Assembly: GCA_030248195.1 (NCBI GenBank)
Contig: JASAND010022301.1
Location: 1 to 64,000, forward strand
Length of the DNA: 64,000 nt
Direction: 5' to 3'
From: Trissonchulus latispiculum
Lineage: Eukaryota > Nematoda > Enoplea > Enoplida > Ironidae
Below, one piece after another: positions 17,125 through 29,595 of this stretch (positions are counted from its first letter, which is position 1; each line of letters begins with the position of its first letter). The notes below the pieces were generated by a model. The model made no database searches, was not told the DNA's origin, and worked only from the letters and a program-made list of their open reading frames with translations. The translations under genes and the position numbers were made by a program.

Positions 17125-20080
17125 ACAGTCGAACCAAGCTTAAGTTTGAATTCGTTCCCAAACTGCGTGCAAGAAATCGCCGATTGAGCATACATTCAGT
17201 TACGGTTATATTCGGTCTGCGCATAATTAGGTTTGAGGCGTAAGATTTGCGACAGGAAAACACCTGTTTCCTGTATGACAAGTTTACAGAGGTAGAAACA
17301 CATATTTGCAAAATTATTCCCTTTTTGACTCATTAGAAGATGGTTTCGTCGTATTCCTCAATTCTTACGTAATTACACAGTATTAATGTTCTAACTAACT
17401 ATTATTTATGTGATTTTAGGTTTATTTGATACTAACGTAAGGGTATTCACCGTGTATACCATTAAATCCCATAGTTATTCGTTCATTTTAACAAACCATT
17501 ATGATTTGATGCTTATAACCCACTTTGACTAGTATTTTCGACGGAAAACGTTTACCCTTTAGAGCAACTGGTTGACATAAAAAGTTTAAACCGTACAGAT
17601 AATATACTTTATAGAAATACAAACTACAGCCACATTAGTTGCCCTGTTAATGAGAACAAGTGAGGGCAAAAATGACAATTTTGACCTAATTCCTGCAATT
17701 TGATTAAAACTAACTTTTGCCTTTTGTGCTGAAAGTTGACAAAATGTATAAACTATTCTGCATTGCACTACAAGAAATACTAGCTCGAGGTGAATTTGCT
17801 GGCACAGATCTAGCTAATTAACACATCACAATTAATACGGAACAGCGACCAAGCTTAACTACTTTACGTTACATGTTTTGGGACAAAACTCGGCTCTAAA
17901 CAGGCGAAACCGACCAGCACGAAGTCCTTTTTTCTGCGATTCGTCCACTTCCTTCTTGCAGGAATACCTACGTGGACGAATCGAGGACCACCTGGTAGTT
18001 TTAGCTTATCCTGGGGGTCCCCGTGACCCTGGACTAGATTAACTACCTAATTTGCATATTACCCTAATATTAAAGTAGGTACTCATTCACACTGTTTATC
18101 ACACTCATATCCCTCAGATTCGCAAGTATTCAGCATGCAAACAAACATTTATACACATTCATACTATTTTCCTGCCTAGTACAGGAGTTTTAAGGTAGAT
18201 TTCACGAAGATTGGTTCCATGCACCAGATGAGAACCAACGAACTATTATATATTAAGATAATCCGGTCTGACTGACATTTTGAACTGTTTAGAACGTTAT
18301 CTGGAATTAATATAGAGTTTAATATGATCCGCCATTTGACAACTAGCGGTGGAATTTGCTGCAACTTGCTAAACCCTAGAATTCTCGGATTATCACAATA
18401 TCACTAACTTCGTCATCAATAATCATTCACTCAACTATCATTCATACAAATTTGGCAATTCTCACAACCCCTATCGTACAAGGGGAGTTTCCGTGAGTTG
18501 CCGCTGCAGTTATTCAAAACATTCATTCCGCATACATGCAATTCAGAATATTCTGCAACCATTCAACCAAACATCCTAGAAACTTGGTTAACTTCGGAAC
18601 CTCACGCTCCATGAGGAGTTTACCCGAATAACCATCTTAGGTACGTTTTAGGAACACATTCACATCCAAGTTTTGTAACACATTCACACTTCAGACTGAC
18701 AAAACATTCATACTTCAATTGTACAAAACATTCACACTTCAATTGTACAAAACAGTCACATTAATAAATATCTAGCTACTTAGACTAACTAATAAACTAA
18801 ACTTAGGCTCATGTGTGTAAGCAATTTATGAACTTTGAACCTTGTTGTGCGCGAGTTTTACAGCTTTGCAATTCTTTAGAATTGCTTATAAAAGAATTTT
18901 TATGGGAAAAAGGCTTAAACTGCAGAATTTTGTATAAGATTTGATTTGGATTTTGATGAAAGCCAGTGAGTAATAATTGCTAAGCAATTATTACTAACAA
19001 CAAAGAACAGTTAATTAAACTAAATACACAATTAATTAAACTACAAAAAGTGAGGAAGCCGGCCATTCCTCTCAAACGACTGCTGGATAATTAATTAGAT
19101 TAAACATAGAACGACTCAAGTTTTAGAGATTAGTTTTTAAAACACCCTATATTTTTAGTGCCTAGTGGTTTTACTGCCGACCTAACGCTGAAAATAAAAC
19201 GTAATACTGACTATGGAAGTTTTAGAACATTACAGGGCTTTTGTAAAAACATGGCCGGCAACTCCTAGTTGCCGGCTGTGGGGAATTACTCTCCTAACTA
19301 ACTTATTAAATTCAGAGCCGTAATTAAGGGGCTCTCTAGCTCAGAATCAGGGCCCAAAGGCCGTGGCTTGGTGAACGAAAAAGGAATCAAAACGAGAAAA
19401 GTAGAAGAAAAGAAAAGTGGGCACGCCTCAAGACCTCCATCGCACAGGAGGGGTTTACATGAGCTGCCCTTGATTTTTGGAACAACTTAAATAATAAAAT
19501 TAAGAATGAAACGAAAACTGGCCCGAAGGCCCAACATGCTATGGAAATAAAAAATGGCCTTAGGCCCAAAATGCTGTAAAAATCGGGGGGGGGGGCTCAT
19601 TTGGCCCAAAAACTCCATAAAAATTGGCCACTAAGGCCTGAAACTGCAGGTATAAAAAATAAGGCCCGAAGGCCGAAAACCACATATTTTAGAAAAAATA
19701 AGGCCAAGAGGCCAAAAAGGGTCCTAATATTTTTGTCCTAGGTTGGTGATTCTGAGCCGGGCATAATAAACCCATGCGGCTCCTCAGTTTGTAGTGTTCG
19801 TGGTTTTGTGCTCAACTCTTTTCTGGCCAGTGTGGGCCAGAAAAGTCCTAATGCGTCCTATGGGGGAGTGTGTGTTACTATATTCCCGTACCACACCTGT
19901 GGTCCGAGAAGTAACACACACTGGGGAAGGGGAGTAAAAATCAGGCCGCTCTCGGCCACTGCTAAACGAACACTGAAGGGTTTAAAATTTTGGGGACCCA
20001 GCTGACAGTTTTGCTGACAGCTCGGTGACAGGTCATTAGCGAACTGGGGGCGGAATTTCTCTTTTGTTTTAGCCTAAAGC

Positions 20081-20108
20081 TTCTAGAAAGTTCTAGAACT
20101 TTCTAGAA
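20081..20108. promoter_or_regulatory. Heat-shock element array in the 5' LTR
   Basis: The six contiguous TTC/GAA pentamers (TTC 20081, GAA 20086, TTC 20091, GAA 20096, TTC 20101, GAA 20106) match the array at 1409-1436. Conservation in both LTRs means it was present at insertion. In the 5' LTR it could drive the minus-strand genomic RNA. Confidence 0.75.
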
Positions 20109-20387
20109 GCTTGCTATCTTTTGCACAGGGCCTGCAGCGGCTGGTTGAGCCAGCTGGGCCATTAAGGACCAAAATTAATGAGATTTGGAAATTATTGCCC
20201 CCCAACTGACCCTTTTTTGATGGATTTTGGGTGCTGAAATTCTGCAAAACTTTGCGAAATTTAAGTTAACATATAAACGTAACCAAAGGGGAAATATTAC
20301 AAATTTTGGCTTCTTTTTCTAACTTTTACGCAATCTACGTAATTTTTGAAGACTTAAAATAAGGTTCTCAATATACTACGTACTTAA

Positions 20388-21637
20388 GGGGGGGGGTCCA
20401 TCATGAAAAATGTTTAGGCGACGGATTTCGCTCATTTTCACACATAAGTTAGCCACATATGTCGTGCATATCAGGTTTAAATTTTGAGTTGTTTCGTTCA
20501 GTTCTCCGTAAGTTATGAGCCATTCATTGAGTACAATTTGAATATCAGCGAAAATGAGGGTGCTGCAGACAACTGAAGCAAGTTTGCGCAAATCAACTTC
20601 ATATATTTAGCTTGTTTTGTTTATGCACATTTAAAAAACAATTAATAAAAACATTTTCGAACAGATTCAAGCCAGATAAGCAAGCTCAGAAGCTTCCTTA
20701 AATGATTTTCCGATGAAACAAGGCCCTTGTTCCCCCCGATGTAATGAAATATTTAAGAGCGCTTAACTTAAAATAGAAGCATTTCCGAGCCATAGTTCTA
20801 TGAGAAGAATTCATCCATGCACTGAGAGCTTTCGATTGATATATAATATGCCATATTTTGAAAATTTTGAAAAAACGCTGTTTTGTGAATTTTGGGGTCT
20901 GAGGTTCTCCATTGGTGCACTGAGAAGTCCTGGACATAGCTGTCGGCATAATTCATGCAACAAATTGATTCTAAGGCACGAATAAATATGCTGAAATGCA
21001 AAAAAATGCAATTTTGCAAAATAGCTTGGTCGCAACATGCCTGTCTTTCGAAAAAGTAGCAATTTTCGCAATTTTGCAGAAAAAACTAATTTCTGCGCCA
21101 AAAAAATCGCGACACTGGAAAAAGATTCGAAGTAACATTGGGTATCGTTCGAAAGCTTTATACATATACTGTGTCACTGTGGAATTAGAATTTTTAGTTA
21201 GGACTTCTAGTTTTTACAATATGCAGTCAAACTTAGTGACCCCCATTTTTGGTCACCAAAAACGACAGATTTTTGCGATTTTCGGCAGTTCGCTAACTTC
21301 AAAAATTCATTAAAATTTTTTGAAGGCCTAATTCAAAATTCTAATTCCACAGTGACACAGTATCTGTTTAGAGGTTTAGGTCGATACCAAATGTTACCCG
21401 GTATCTTACACCAGTTTCGAGATTTTTTTGGCGCAGAATTACAATCGACACTTTTTCGATTTCCTATGTTTAACACATGCATACCTCTACTTTGAGGTGA
21501 ATTTTCTCAACAACCGTAAGAGATCCAACTTAAATTTTACAAACTCGTTAAAATATCCCACTTGGACAATAAAATATGTGAAAATGAGAAAAATCGGAGA
21601 TGGTCGAAAAAACGATCCTAAAGTGGACCCCCCCCCC
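20388..21637. mobile_element. TTAA-target DNA element with G-run termini (1250 bp)
   Basis: The other LTR has a single TTAA at the matching site (ACTTAACTAAC near 1713). Here TTAA is duplicated at 20384-20387 and 21638-21641. The ends are inverted: a run of G followed by GTCC on the left, mirrored by GGAC and a run of C on the right, then related AT-rich subterminal sequence (CATTTTCACA). A TTAA duplication is the hallmark of piggyBac-type transposition. No transposase ORF is present, so it is non-autonomous. A related element lies at 41099-42301. Confidence 0.85.
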
Positions 21638-21925
21638 TTAACTAACTATGCGTAATAAATTTTTACAATAATTCAATTATGGCGGAATGAATTAAGCCCC
21701 CTCTGGACTTTGTGTGTGTGTAAAAGAGTGTGTCTTATTTTCCTCCAAGAGGCGAACTTTTGTTGCCCTCCTTTTGTTGGACGAGGCCCAACAAAAGTTC
21801 ACCTGAGGACAAGCCTCTAGTACGTAGGAGAAGAGAAGAATGGCAGTGCACCTGACTGCCGTGTGGTCTGGGAGGTAGACAACCTCCCAGACAAAGAATG
21901 AATGAAAGAAGGGGAGAAAGAAAGT

Positions 21926-22498
21926 GATTGTGAGACACTTCGCCACACTATTGTTCTCTTTAGGTACTTGACCTTAGACTTAAATATTAGGTAAAGTTTT
22001 AATTGTAATATTGAAAGAGGGGGCAATCGTTACAAAATTAAAAGACTTTTCTTATGCGATTATTATTTGTTGTTTTTATTTTGGTAAAACTTTTATAAAC
22101 TGTTAATTAAGTTCAAATATGTACTAATAATAAAAAATAAAATTTGACAATTTAAATGAAAAAATTTTCCTTATTTTGCTTATAAGCAAAATAGGTATGT
22201 TTTGGTTTAAAGATCTGAAAAAATTTGCAAACAAAAACTTATAATTTCGATTTGAAACTAGGCTAAATTTGATGCTTTTCACAGTTGACATTGTGTCAAG
22301 AGTTTTGAAAAACAATGAAAAAACTTTATTCGCTATGATAAGGTATTGCTGCAGTGTACCAAAATCGTTTCACGTTTAACACATATATAGTTTATCTAAG
22401 CCCCCTCCTTTCCCTTTTGACTTCTATTGAGTGTTTGAGAATTCCCTTTACGCGTTTACAAAAAGAGCAATTAATGTGTGGCGAAGTGTCTCACTACC
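21926..22498. mobile_element. MULE-like MITE with 9-bp TSD (573 bp)
   Basis: It is absent from the other LTR copy. The inverted ends share GTGAGACACTTCGCCACAC, with four slightly different outermost bases on each side (GATT left, GGTA right). The target AAAGAAAGT is duplicated at 21917-21925 and 22499-22507. A 9-bp TSD is typical of Mutator-like elements. There is no coding capacity. A larger composite relative is at 34052-35651. Confidence 0.85.
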
Positions 22499-23511
22499 AA
22501 AGAAAGTTAGTATAAAGGTTTTTTAGAAGTCCACTTTTAGGACTTTCCTTTTCGGTAAAGTAAGATTACGAAACAAAAGCTAATCTTACTAAAACATTTT
22601 CACTTATAACTCACTCAATTTTGGGAGTTAGAACGTGGGGATTGCATTTTTGGAAATGGGGGAAATTTCTCTTTCAAATGAGCCTAAGTTGTGTCATCAA
22701 CCAAAAATTCGTTTCTTACGTAATAATTAGCTAATTAACATAAATTAAACCTAACTAATACCAATTAACATGATTAATAGCAATTTAAGACCTTAGAACA
22801 TTGTAAAACACAAATTATTGCAAATTAACACACTTAGGTACTTATTACTTTTAATTCCTTACGTACGGCATAATTATACAAATGTATGGCTAAACCATCT
22901 TCTAATTTTTGTTATTAAACGATGAAAAATGCTTTTGGGACGCTGCTGACAAAGATTAGTACATTCTTTTTGACTCAAAATGTTGAATTCTTTCCGTGAT
23001 AACTTGACATTTTGCTTGTTAAGCCCACATTGGAGTTATTGGACTTTTATGATTCTTCTTTTCTTATTATTCTCTGGCAATGGAAGGGGAAAGTGACCGC
23101 ACCCGGGTCACTGAGGGAAAAGACACCTGTCCTTTCAGAAAGGGACATTTTGGAATTGACCTTATTATTATTATTATTATAATCATTACCTCAAGTATAA
23201 TAGGTCATTACTTTGGGCTAATTAATCCTAACCAAGCTTGTAAGTGCCCTTCTCTTGTGCTAGTAATAGGATAATTTTAAACTTTTCTTGCAGTAAGGCC
23301 AATTAAATGCTCAATTGGGACTGGCAACTCTGATTTTAACAATCATACAATTACAATTAATTATGGCTTGGACACAATACCAAAACTAAAACTTAGCATA
23401 AGAGAGATCTTTAGGTTCCATTTTCGATAGAGACTTCTTTTGGGACGATGACCAATTAAAAACTAACTTTTTAACCACCTTTGAGCACAAAATCTAAGTC
23501 ATTCCATTACA

Positions 23512-24514
23512 TATTGTCAAAACAACTCAGAATTAAATTTTGAAGTCATAATTCAGTTCATATTTTATTAATGGTAAACGATGTATAAGGGTCGATAAAA
23601 AACCAGCGATGGCCAATAGAAGCGAACCTAGTCTTTAAGTTAACTTTAACTAACATTTTAAAAGATTTTACAAATAACGCTTAGAATAATTTTGTTGCAT
23701 TCTTTAGGTCTTGACATGATTTGCTGCAGAGAGTACCTTGACAAATATTTTTATTGCAGCAAAACTTGTTCTAAGCAACCGGTTAATAAACAAAATTTTA
23801 AGACACAGTTTCTCTGAAAAACGGCTACGTTGCTCATTCTCGCTTGTTTTGGTTCATTGAATCTAGACTTCTAAGTTACACAACTTTTCTGCAACAATAG
23901 AACTTAATTTACAGTTTTATTGCAAGTGTGAGCATGAGGAAACCATTAGCAGAGCACCAAAGGTGGCCAGACCAGCAAGGTTCACGCTACAATTTTAACC
24001 TGCTTAGCTTTTAACAGAAACCTTCTCAGTATTAAATTGACTGAACATAGGAATGGTAAATCAGTGATTTGTTGAATGTAAAGTATACCGCTTTAAGGGT
24101 TTTATGAAACTCTTCGCCAGCCAGCATTCGTTACATAGGGTTACAAGCGAAAACTCCTCTCATGCTCGTCGAGTCCGATCAAACTATTTGATAGAAAAGC
24201 CAAGGGCCCTTAGGAGTCACTGCAATATTTAGCCAACAAAAACAAACAACAAAATCTGAATGTAGATATCACTCCATCTGGAAACACAGAAATCTGATCC
24301 GGAAAATTTCGCAATTGTTTTCCAGTTTCTCTATATTCAGAATTTTTGTATCAGTTACCATTTCTGAGATGAAAAGACAAAACATTATATATTGTGTATT
24401 CTCTACCTATCATCCGATCTGTGTTCGAACTGAAAACAAACTTTATCGTACCACAGTTTTCAACAAATTGAACACTTGCGATTGACCTGAGCATTTTAGG
24501 GTTGAAATTCAACA
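23512..24514. other. Upstream region of the VWA gene
   Basis: This is unique-looking AT-rich DNA between the ERV1 LTR and the first exon. A TATATATTG stretch near 24386 could be a core promoter element about 130 bases before the start codon, but this is weak. No gene is seen. Confidence 0.35.
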
Positions 24515-27500
24515 ATGAGGCTGCTTACTGTTTTTGTGATAATGCTTTTTCGAGCGACTGCCTTTATTCCAAACCAGCTGATTGGGTTGGCCTCCATTTC
24601 GTCAACCTATCATACAGAAATGACTGAGAATGCCATGATAAGACATGCTCGAGATTATTTCAATTCATTCCGGAATCCGGATTGGGACAGAATTTCCGGA
24701 ACTGATGTGGAGGATATTTTTACCGCATTTTTTGGACCAGGCGCTGATTGGAAAGGATTCGAGAATGTCATGGACACAATCAAGTCAGCAGTTGCAAGCA
24801 TTGACAGCGATAAGGTATAATTATATACTTGACTGAAGTTTGAAGGCTTATTATTTTAAGTTTATCTTAGGTTTAGGTTAGGTTTATTATTTGCTGCAGC
24901 AATACAGGAAGTGGACGGTAAAACAGAACTTATTGAATTTCTACAGTCAGTGAAATGCAGCCAATGACGCAAATAAATGAGTAAGCGGAAATTAAAACCA
25001 TCGTCCATAATTTTAAAATTAAATGTAAAATAAAATCTCCACATCTCTTCTGTCTACGTGCTTCAAACCAACCATGCAACTTTTATTTAACTGTTAGATA
25101 TGCCGACAATTGCGTTTATGTGCCGAAGATTACACAATGGCAAATCAAGCAATTCTAGATAACTGTAAACAAACGAATATTCCATTATTTTTGTGAATGT
25201 TAAAATTAGGATTGATCAATGTTAATAAAAGAGTCGTGGGAGGGCTCGGACTCAGTTCAAGTCAATGTCTAAGTCAAGTAACAACGAATTGTAGCTAGTT
25301 TATTGCACTGAGTTCGTTATTTCCGATTAAAGTGTTGGCCCTAATACATCATTCCAGTAATACACGTTTACTGCTGTTTATTTTAGGCTACGAAGAAGAA
25401 TCCTAAATGGCACTTTGACTCAGAAAGGATTTTGGATGGCCACAACCACCTCATCAACGAAGGTGAAAACGTTGTGAGATTGGTAAAATCGGATAAATTC
25501 GACTCCGCACGAGAATCTTTGGGCAGACTTTTGCATCCACTGCAAGATTTCTATACCCACACCAACTGGGTAGAACTGGGCAAAACTACCATCAACTACA
25601 ATCTGGGCAAACGCGGTCGAGATCTAGGAATTGAGGTTGCTGCCCCAGACGAACAAACGTGCGTTGATTGCTCGCGAGACTTTGCATCTCGATTCAAAAG
25701 TGGATTGCTGAAGGTATCGCTTGCCGGACTCGCATTCGGCGCCGCAGGCGGAGACGAGGACAACATTTTCAACTGTGTCGACAACGTGGTCGTGGAAAAT
25801 AAGCTGACCAGTGGCTACTCAGTAAATCAGAAGGACGACAGCGGAGCTCCCGTGGAAAAACCGGCTGGGGTCGGAAAATGCAGTCACGGCGGAACGTTGG
25901 ATGGGAGCAGCGGCGCGTTTGCGGTCGGAGGTTTGAATAAGGACGGCGAAAACGGACTCTTTAGTCCGCACGATTATTTACATGCAACGGCTGCAGTCTA
26001 TGCAGAAAATGCAACGGTGGAGTATCTGAATTATCTCAGAAATTTGACCGGCGACGACATAAAGTGGGGTCATTTTCTGCAGATGATGTCAGGGTCTTCG
26101 CTCGCCTTTGTAATCGATGTCAGCAAAACAATGCTGCCCTATGTCGAAACAGTTCGTCGGAAGGTTAGACAAACCGTTCTACTTTACAATGAAAATTCCA
26201 CCAAACCATCTGAGTATATTTTCATTCCATTCTCTCAAAATATAGTTGGACCAATCTACAGTGCCACAACTATAAGTGAAGCGAACGAAGTGATAACTGC
26301 CTTTGATCCTAAGGTTCATCTGGATAACAAGACCACTACGGATATGCGAAAGATGTTCGATGCCGTGATGACAGCTGCACTGAGAAGCTCAGAGGGCGGG
26401 GCGATTTATGTTATCACCAACGGGGTACCCTCAGACAGCCACATGCTGCCGTGGCTTGATAAAACGCTGAAAATGAAACGAATCAGCCTATACACGAGGT
26501 ACGCTTCGGATCTTAGCGCTGCTCGACAGCGGAGAGCTCTGGGTGAGCCAGCGGCTGCAATGAACGACAGATTTTTCCGGGATTTCTCTAAACTGGCTAA
26601 GGCAACCGGTGGAGATATCGTGATCGTTGATCAGGAAGAACTGGAAAAGACGATAGAATTCGTAACGGCTGGCACTGAGAAAGCCTTCATTTTGCTGGCA
26701 CAATGTCGCACCTCAAAGAACTACTCTATCGCCGTGGATACTACAATTAGAACCCTAGAGATCACGATCTACTCAAATGACAATCTTCCGGGTTGGCAGG
26801 TAATCGGACCGTCCGGCAAGGAACTGGAACCGTCAGACTCTGATCTGGGATTTCTCTACTCCAAACTGTATTTCACAAATCCGGAACCGGGAAGCTGGAT
26901 GTTGGCGCTGCACCAATCAGGTGCCGATGCATCCCTCTATACACTGATAGTCCAGGCTGTTTCACCAATTAAATTGGACTTCCAGTATTTTGTCAAAGAT
27001 TTAGACGCGGACACAAACCATCCCGGAATTCAAGTACTAAAGGAAAGACCGCTTTACGGTGCCGAAGCAACACTGGAGATACGCAGCTCCAGTAAGCGAG
27101 GTCTCTATCCCATTTACGTCCAAACTCGAGACGAAACCTTTCAACCTATCGATCAATTTCCTGTACAGAATGCAAAGTCTAACCTATTCTATACGAATCT
27201 AAAAATCCCTACTCAGCCCTACTATATCCGAGTCTATGGATACGATCCCGACGGATATCCTTTTGTGCGCACATGTCAAGATCTTCAAGAGCCCAGTAAT
27301 GTCTTTATTGAGGTAACCAAACCACGACGAGTGGATACAGTTTACACAAACGAAAACTCAGGTGGGACCCCAATGAAACAGTACCTGTCTGATTTTCAAG
27401 TGACTAATCAAGGTCCAACTGCAATTCTGACTGTTCGTGTTTGGGACACGTCCAATGCCACATCTACTTATTATCCCAAGTATAAAGTACTCACTGAAAA

Positions 27501-27633
27501 TAGTCAATTTGATGGTCAGATATTGCTGCGAATCCCTGCGAATGAAACATTTACAACAACTCTGTTTGTTCAAGCGAAGAGCATGTTTGAAGAATCATCA
27601 AATATCTTTTATGATGTCATAACGTTGACTTAA
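24515..27633 (+). CDS. Secreted VWA7/HET-C-like protein with von Willebrand A domain (two exons)
   Basis: Exon 1 is 24515-24814 (100 codons). The intron is 24815-25386, with GT at the donor and TTTTAG at the acceptor. Exon 2 is 25387-27633 in phase 0. The product is about 848 residues. It starts with a hydrophobic signal peptide. The N-terminal half has the VWA7/HET-C-type motif LHPLQDFYTHTNWVELG near residues 148-165 and the preceding HFDSER. A VWA domain spans about 338-510, with a MIDAS-like DVSKT at 344-348 (the last Ser is Thr) as in VWA7-like proteins. The C-terminal ~330 residues look like beta-sandwich modules. It is probably an extracellular, possibly adhesive or immune-related protein. 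The frame is intact. The 3' 708 bases of coding sequence are duplicated at 35864-36571. Confidence 0.8.
24815..25386 (+). other. Intron of the VWA gene
   Basis: The 572-bp intron starts GTATAA and ends ATTTTAG. Joining the flanks keeps the frame open from the signal-peptide exon into the family motif HFDSER, which supports both boundaries. Confidence 0.8.
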
Positions 27634-27959
27634 TCTCGTTTCCCTAACCTAACTTTCGAACTTCCTGTGTGTGGAAAAATATTACAGCTGGAGCTGGTTT
27701 TCCTAATACAAATTTGTTGTGTCATTAGCTTGTGTTTTCTTAGGTAAATCTCTCTTTATCTTCTGGCTATGGGCAACCATGTTTTTGAATCACAATGTTC
27801 AAATTAATCTTTTCAAGCTTACTCAGTGCGAGGTTACGGTACATTGCTTTTCGTTTTCGTCAATGTTACTGAGAATTCTGTAAGTCCATTGTATTTCACA
27901 TAGTTTTACGGAATAAGTAAGCTGTTGAGCGAAATTCCAGCAGAGTGATTGGGGAGTCA
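27634..27959. other. 3' flank of the VWA gene
   Basis: This is ordinary AT-rich DNA, nearly identical to 36572-36920 in unit B. I see no clear AATAAA signal directly after the stop codon. Confidence 0.4.
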
Positions 27960-28712
27960 GTTTATGGTCTTATCGTCGGTGGAAATTGGGAAGAAAAAAT
28001 TGGCAAAATGGGGAAAAAGAATTTAAAAAAGAAGGGGAAGGGGTTTTTTGGGTGGGGAAAATGGGGGGAAAATTGGGGGGGGGGGGAAAAGGGGGGGGGG
28101 AAAATTGGGGGGGGGGGGAATAATGTGGTAAGGTTAAAATTTAAAATTTTTTTTTTTTTTTGTTTTTTGTGGAGAGGATGGGGTTTTTTTTGTGTGTGGT
28201 TTTGTTGTTTTTTAATTTTGTTTGTGGGTGGGGTGGGGGCGTTGTGGGGTTTTTGGGGATTGGGGAAAATAGAAAAAAGAGGGGTAATTTTAAGGGGTGG
28301 GGATATTGGGGGGGGGGTGGGGTGGGGGGGGGGGGGGGGGGGGAGGGGAAATGTGAAAAAAATTTTAAATAAGATAGTAAGAAGGAAGTAGGAGTGGGTT
28401 GGGGGGGGTTTGTGTTGTATTTTTTTTTTTGGGGGGGAAAAAATTTTGTTGGGGTGGGTGGGGAGGGGGGGAGAATGGTTGGTGAGGAAAGAAAAAATAA
28501 TGTTAATAAGTGTAAGTAAAAAGGAGGGGGAAGTGTTTAGTGGGGTGTAGGGAAATTTTGTGTGGTATTTGATTTGTAGGGAGGGGAAAGAAAAAAAAAG
28601 GGAAGAAAGGAGAAAGGGGAAAAAAAGGGTAGGAAAGTTAGGAAAGAAGGAAGGAAAAAAAAAGAAGAAAAAAAAAAGAAGGAAAAAAAAAAAAAAAATT
28701 ATTTTGGGGGGA
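27960..28712 (+). repeat. Nearly C-free G/A/T tract (suspected artefact or strand-biased repeat)
   Basis: Over about 750 nt almost no C occurs, while runs of G (up to about 20), T and A alternate. The matching place in unit B (about 36920-37120) has about 200 bases of normal composition. The long ORFs here (poly-Pro/Phe on the minus strand, poly-Gly/Trp on the plus strand) come from composition and are not genes. Confidence 0.7.
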
Positions 28713-28746
28713 CACAAACAGTCGTTTTCGTCAAACTAAATACTAT

Positions 28747-29595
28747 TAGTGTTGTGCATTGGCCGGTGCGGCCAATGGCTGGCCAATGGCCGGCCAATGG
28801 CCAATAGCCAACGGCCAACTGGCTGGCCGTTGGCCGTTGGCTGGCCAATGGCCGAGTGCTGGCCAAGCTCAAATTTACTGATCTTGTGCGTTAACTGTGT
28901 TGAAAAATATAATTTTGCTGCATAATATCGTAAACATGTTGCTGTATAAACGTTAGATTAGATATAGTACTTCCGATTTTCACTTAGATGTTGACAATTT
29001 TTATCGTTATTAGAGTTATTTTACAATTAAATTTGCTAATTGCATGCAAATTTTAAGTGTGCTAACAACGCAGTTTTTAAATTTGTCTGGCGGTGAACAT
29101 CTCATCACTTTATTGCGGTCCTCCAGCAAAATTAAAACAGAGTTATCGCGGGTTGGAGCTAAATGTTTGGAAAAACTATTTTACAAATATTTTAAATTGT
29201 AAATTGTACTATTGAAATAAAGTTTAATTAAGTTGACGCCTAATTAAGCACGGTAGATGAATAAAAATTGTAAATTCCAGCTCGCCAACGTTGACAAATA
29301 GCTAAAGAACGGCCAATAGCTTACGGCCAAGAAACAGCCAAATGGCCAACGAGCAGCCAACGGCCAACCAGTTGGCCGTTGGCCATTGTCCGTTGGCCGG
29401 CCAACGGCCCGCCAATTGGCCGTTGGCCAACGGCCCTTGGCCGGCCATCGGCCAACGGCCAACGGCCAGCCAATTGGCCGTGGGCCATATTCCGTTGGCC
29501 GGCCAACGGCCAACGGCCAATTGGCCGGCCAACTTCTAACTCCGGCCAAGCCAAGCCAAGCCAACGATGGAAATTTTCGGCCAAGCCCAACACTA
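28747..29595. mobile_element. hAT-like non-autonomous element with GGCC subterminal arrays (copy A)
   Basis: The inverted ends read TAGTGTTGTGCATTGGCC on the left and the complement of TAGTGTTGGGCTTGGCC on the right. Both ends are filled with degenerate TTGGCCGTTGGCCGG-type arrays, while the ~500-bp centre is AT-rich. The flanks AATACTAT and AATACCGT match at 6 of 8 positions, consistent with an old 8-bp hAT target duplication. The copy in unit B is shorter because it has fewer array units. Confidence 0.7.

Larger units (their letters stand above)
16692..17180 (-). repeat. Tandem ~275-bp duplication carrying tRNA-like genes inside the LTR
   Basis: Two copies of a unit that starts AAAGATACAAGAT and ends ATTCGTTCCCAAACTG flank a short unique spacer. 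The whole block is bracketed by an inverted pair, GGCGATTTCCTGCA at the left and TGCAAGAAATCGCC at the right. This suggests a mobile, possibly tRNA-derived SINE-like insertion that later duplicated. The other LTR copy for this part lies outside the window. Confidence 0.65.
15435..23511 (-). repeat. ERV1 5' LTR (about 6.2 kb without later insertions)
   Basis: The right end at 23511 is fixed by the point where the match to 1-3001 stops. The left end is inferred. Base 1 of the window, still inside the repeat, aligns to 18775, so the LTR must extend further left. TGTAAT at 15435 forms a perfect inverted terminus with ATTACA at 23506-23511, directly next to the Gag leader. Two insertions (20388-21637 and 21926-22498) are absent from the other LTR. 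The LTR carries the heat-shock array, the GGCC repeat array and a tandem pair of tRNA-like sequences. The near-identity of the two LTRs over the shared part indicates a fairly young insertion. Confidence 0.7.

Noticed and set aside
27945..28717. Long ORFs of 148 and 251 codons in the C-free tract
   Set aside because: They arise because the tract lacks C and stop codons are rare in these frames; the peptides are homopolymeric Gly/Trp or Pro/Phe.
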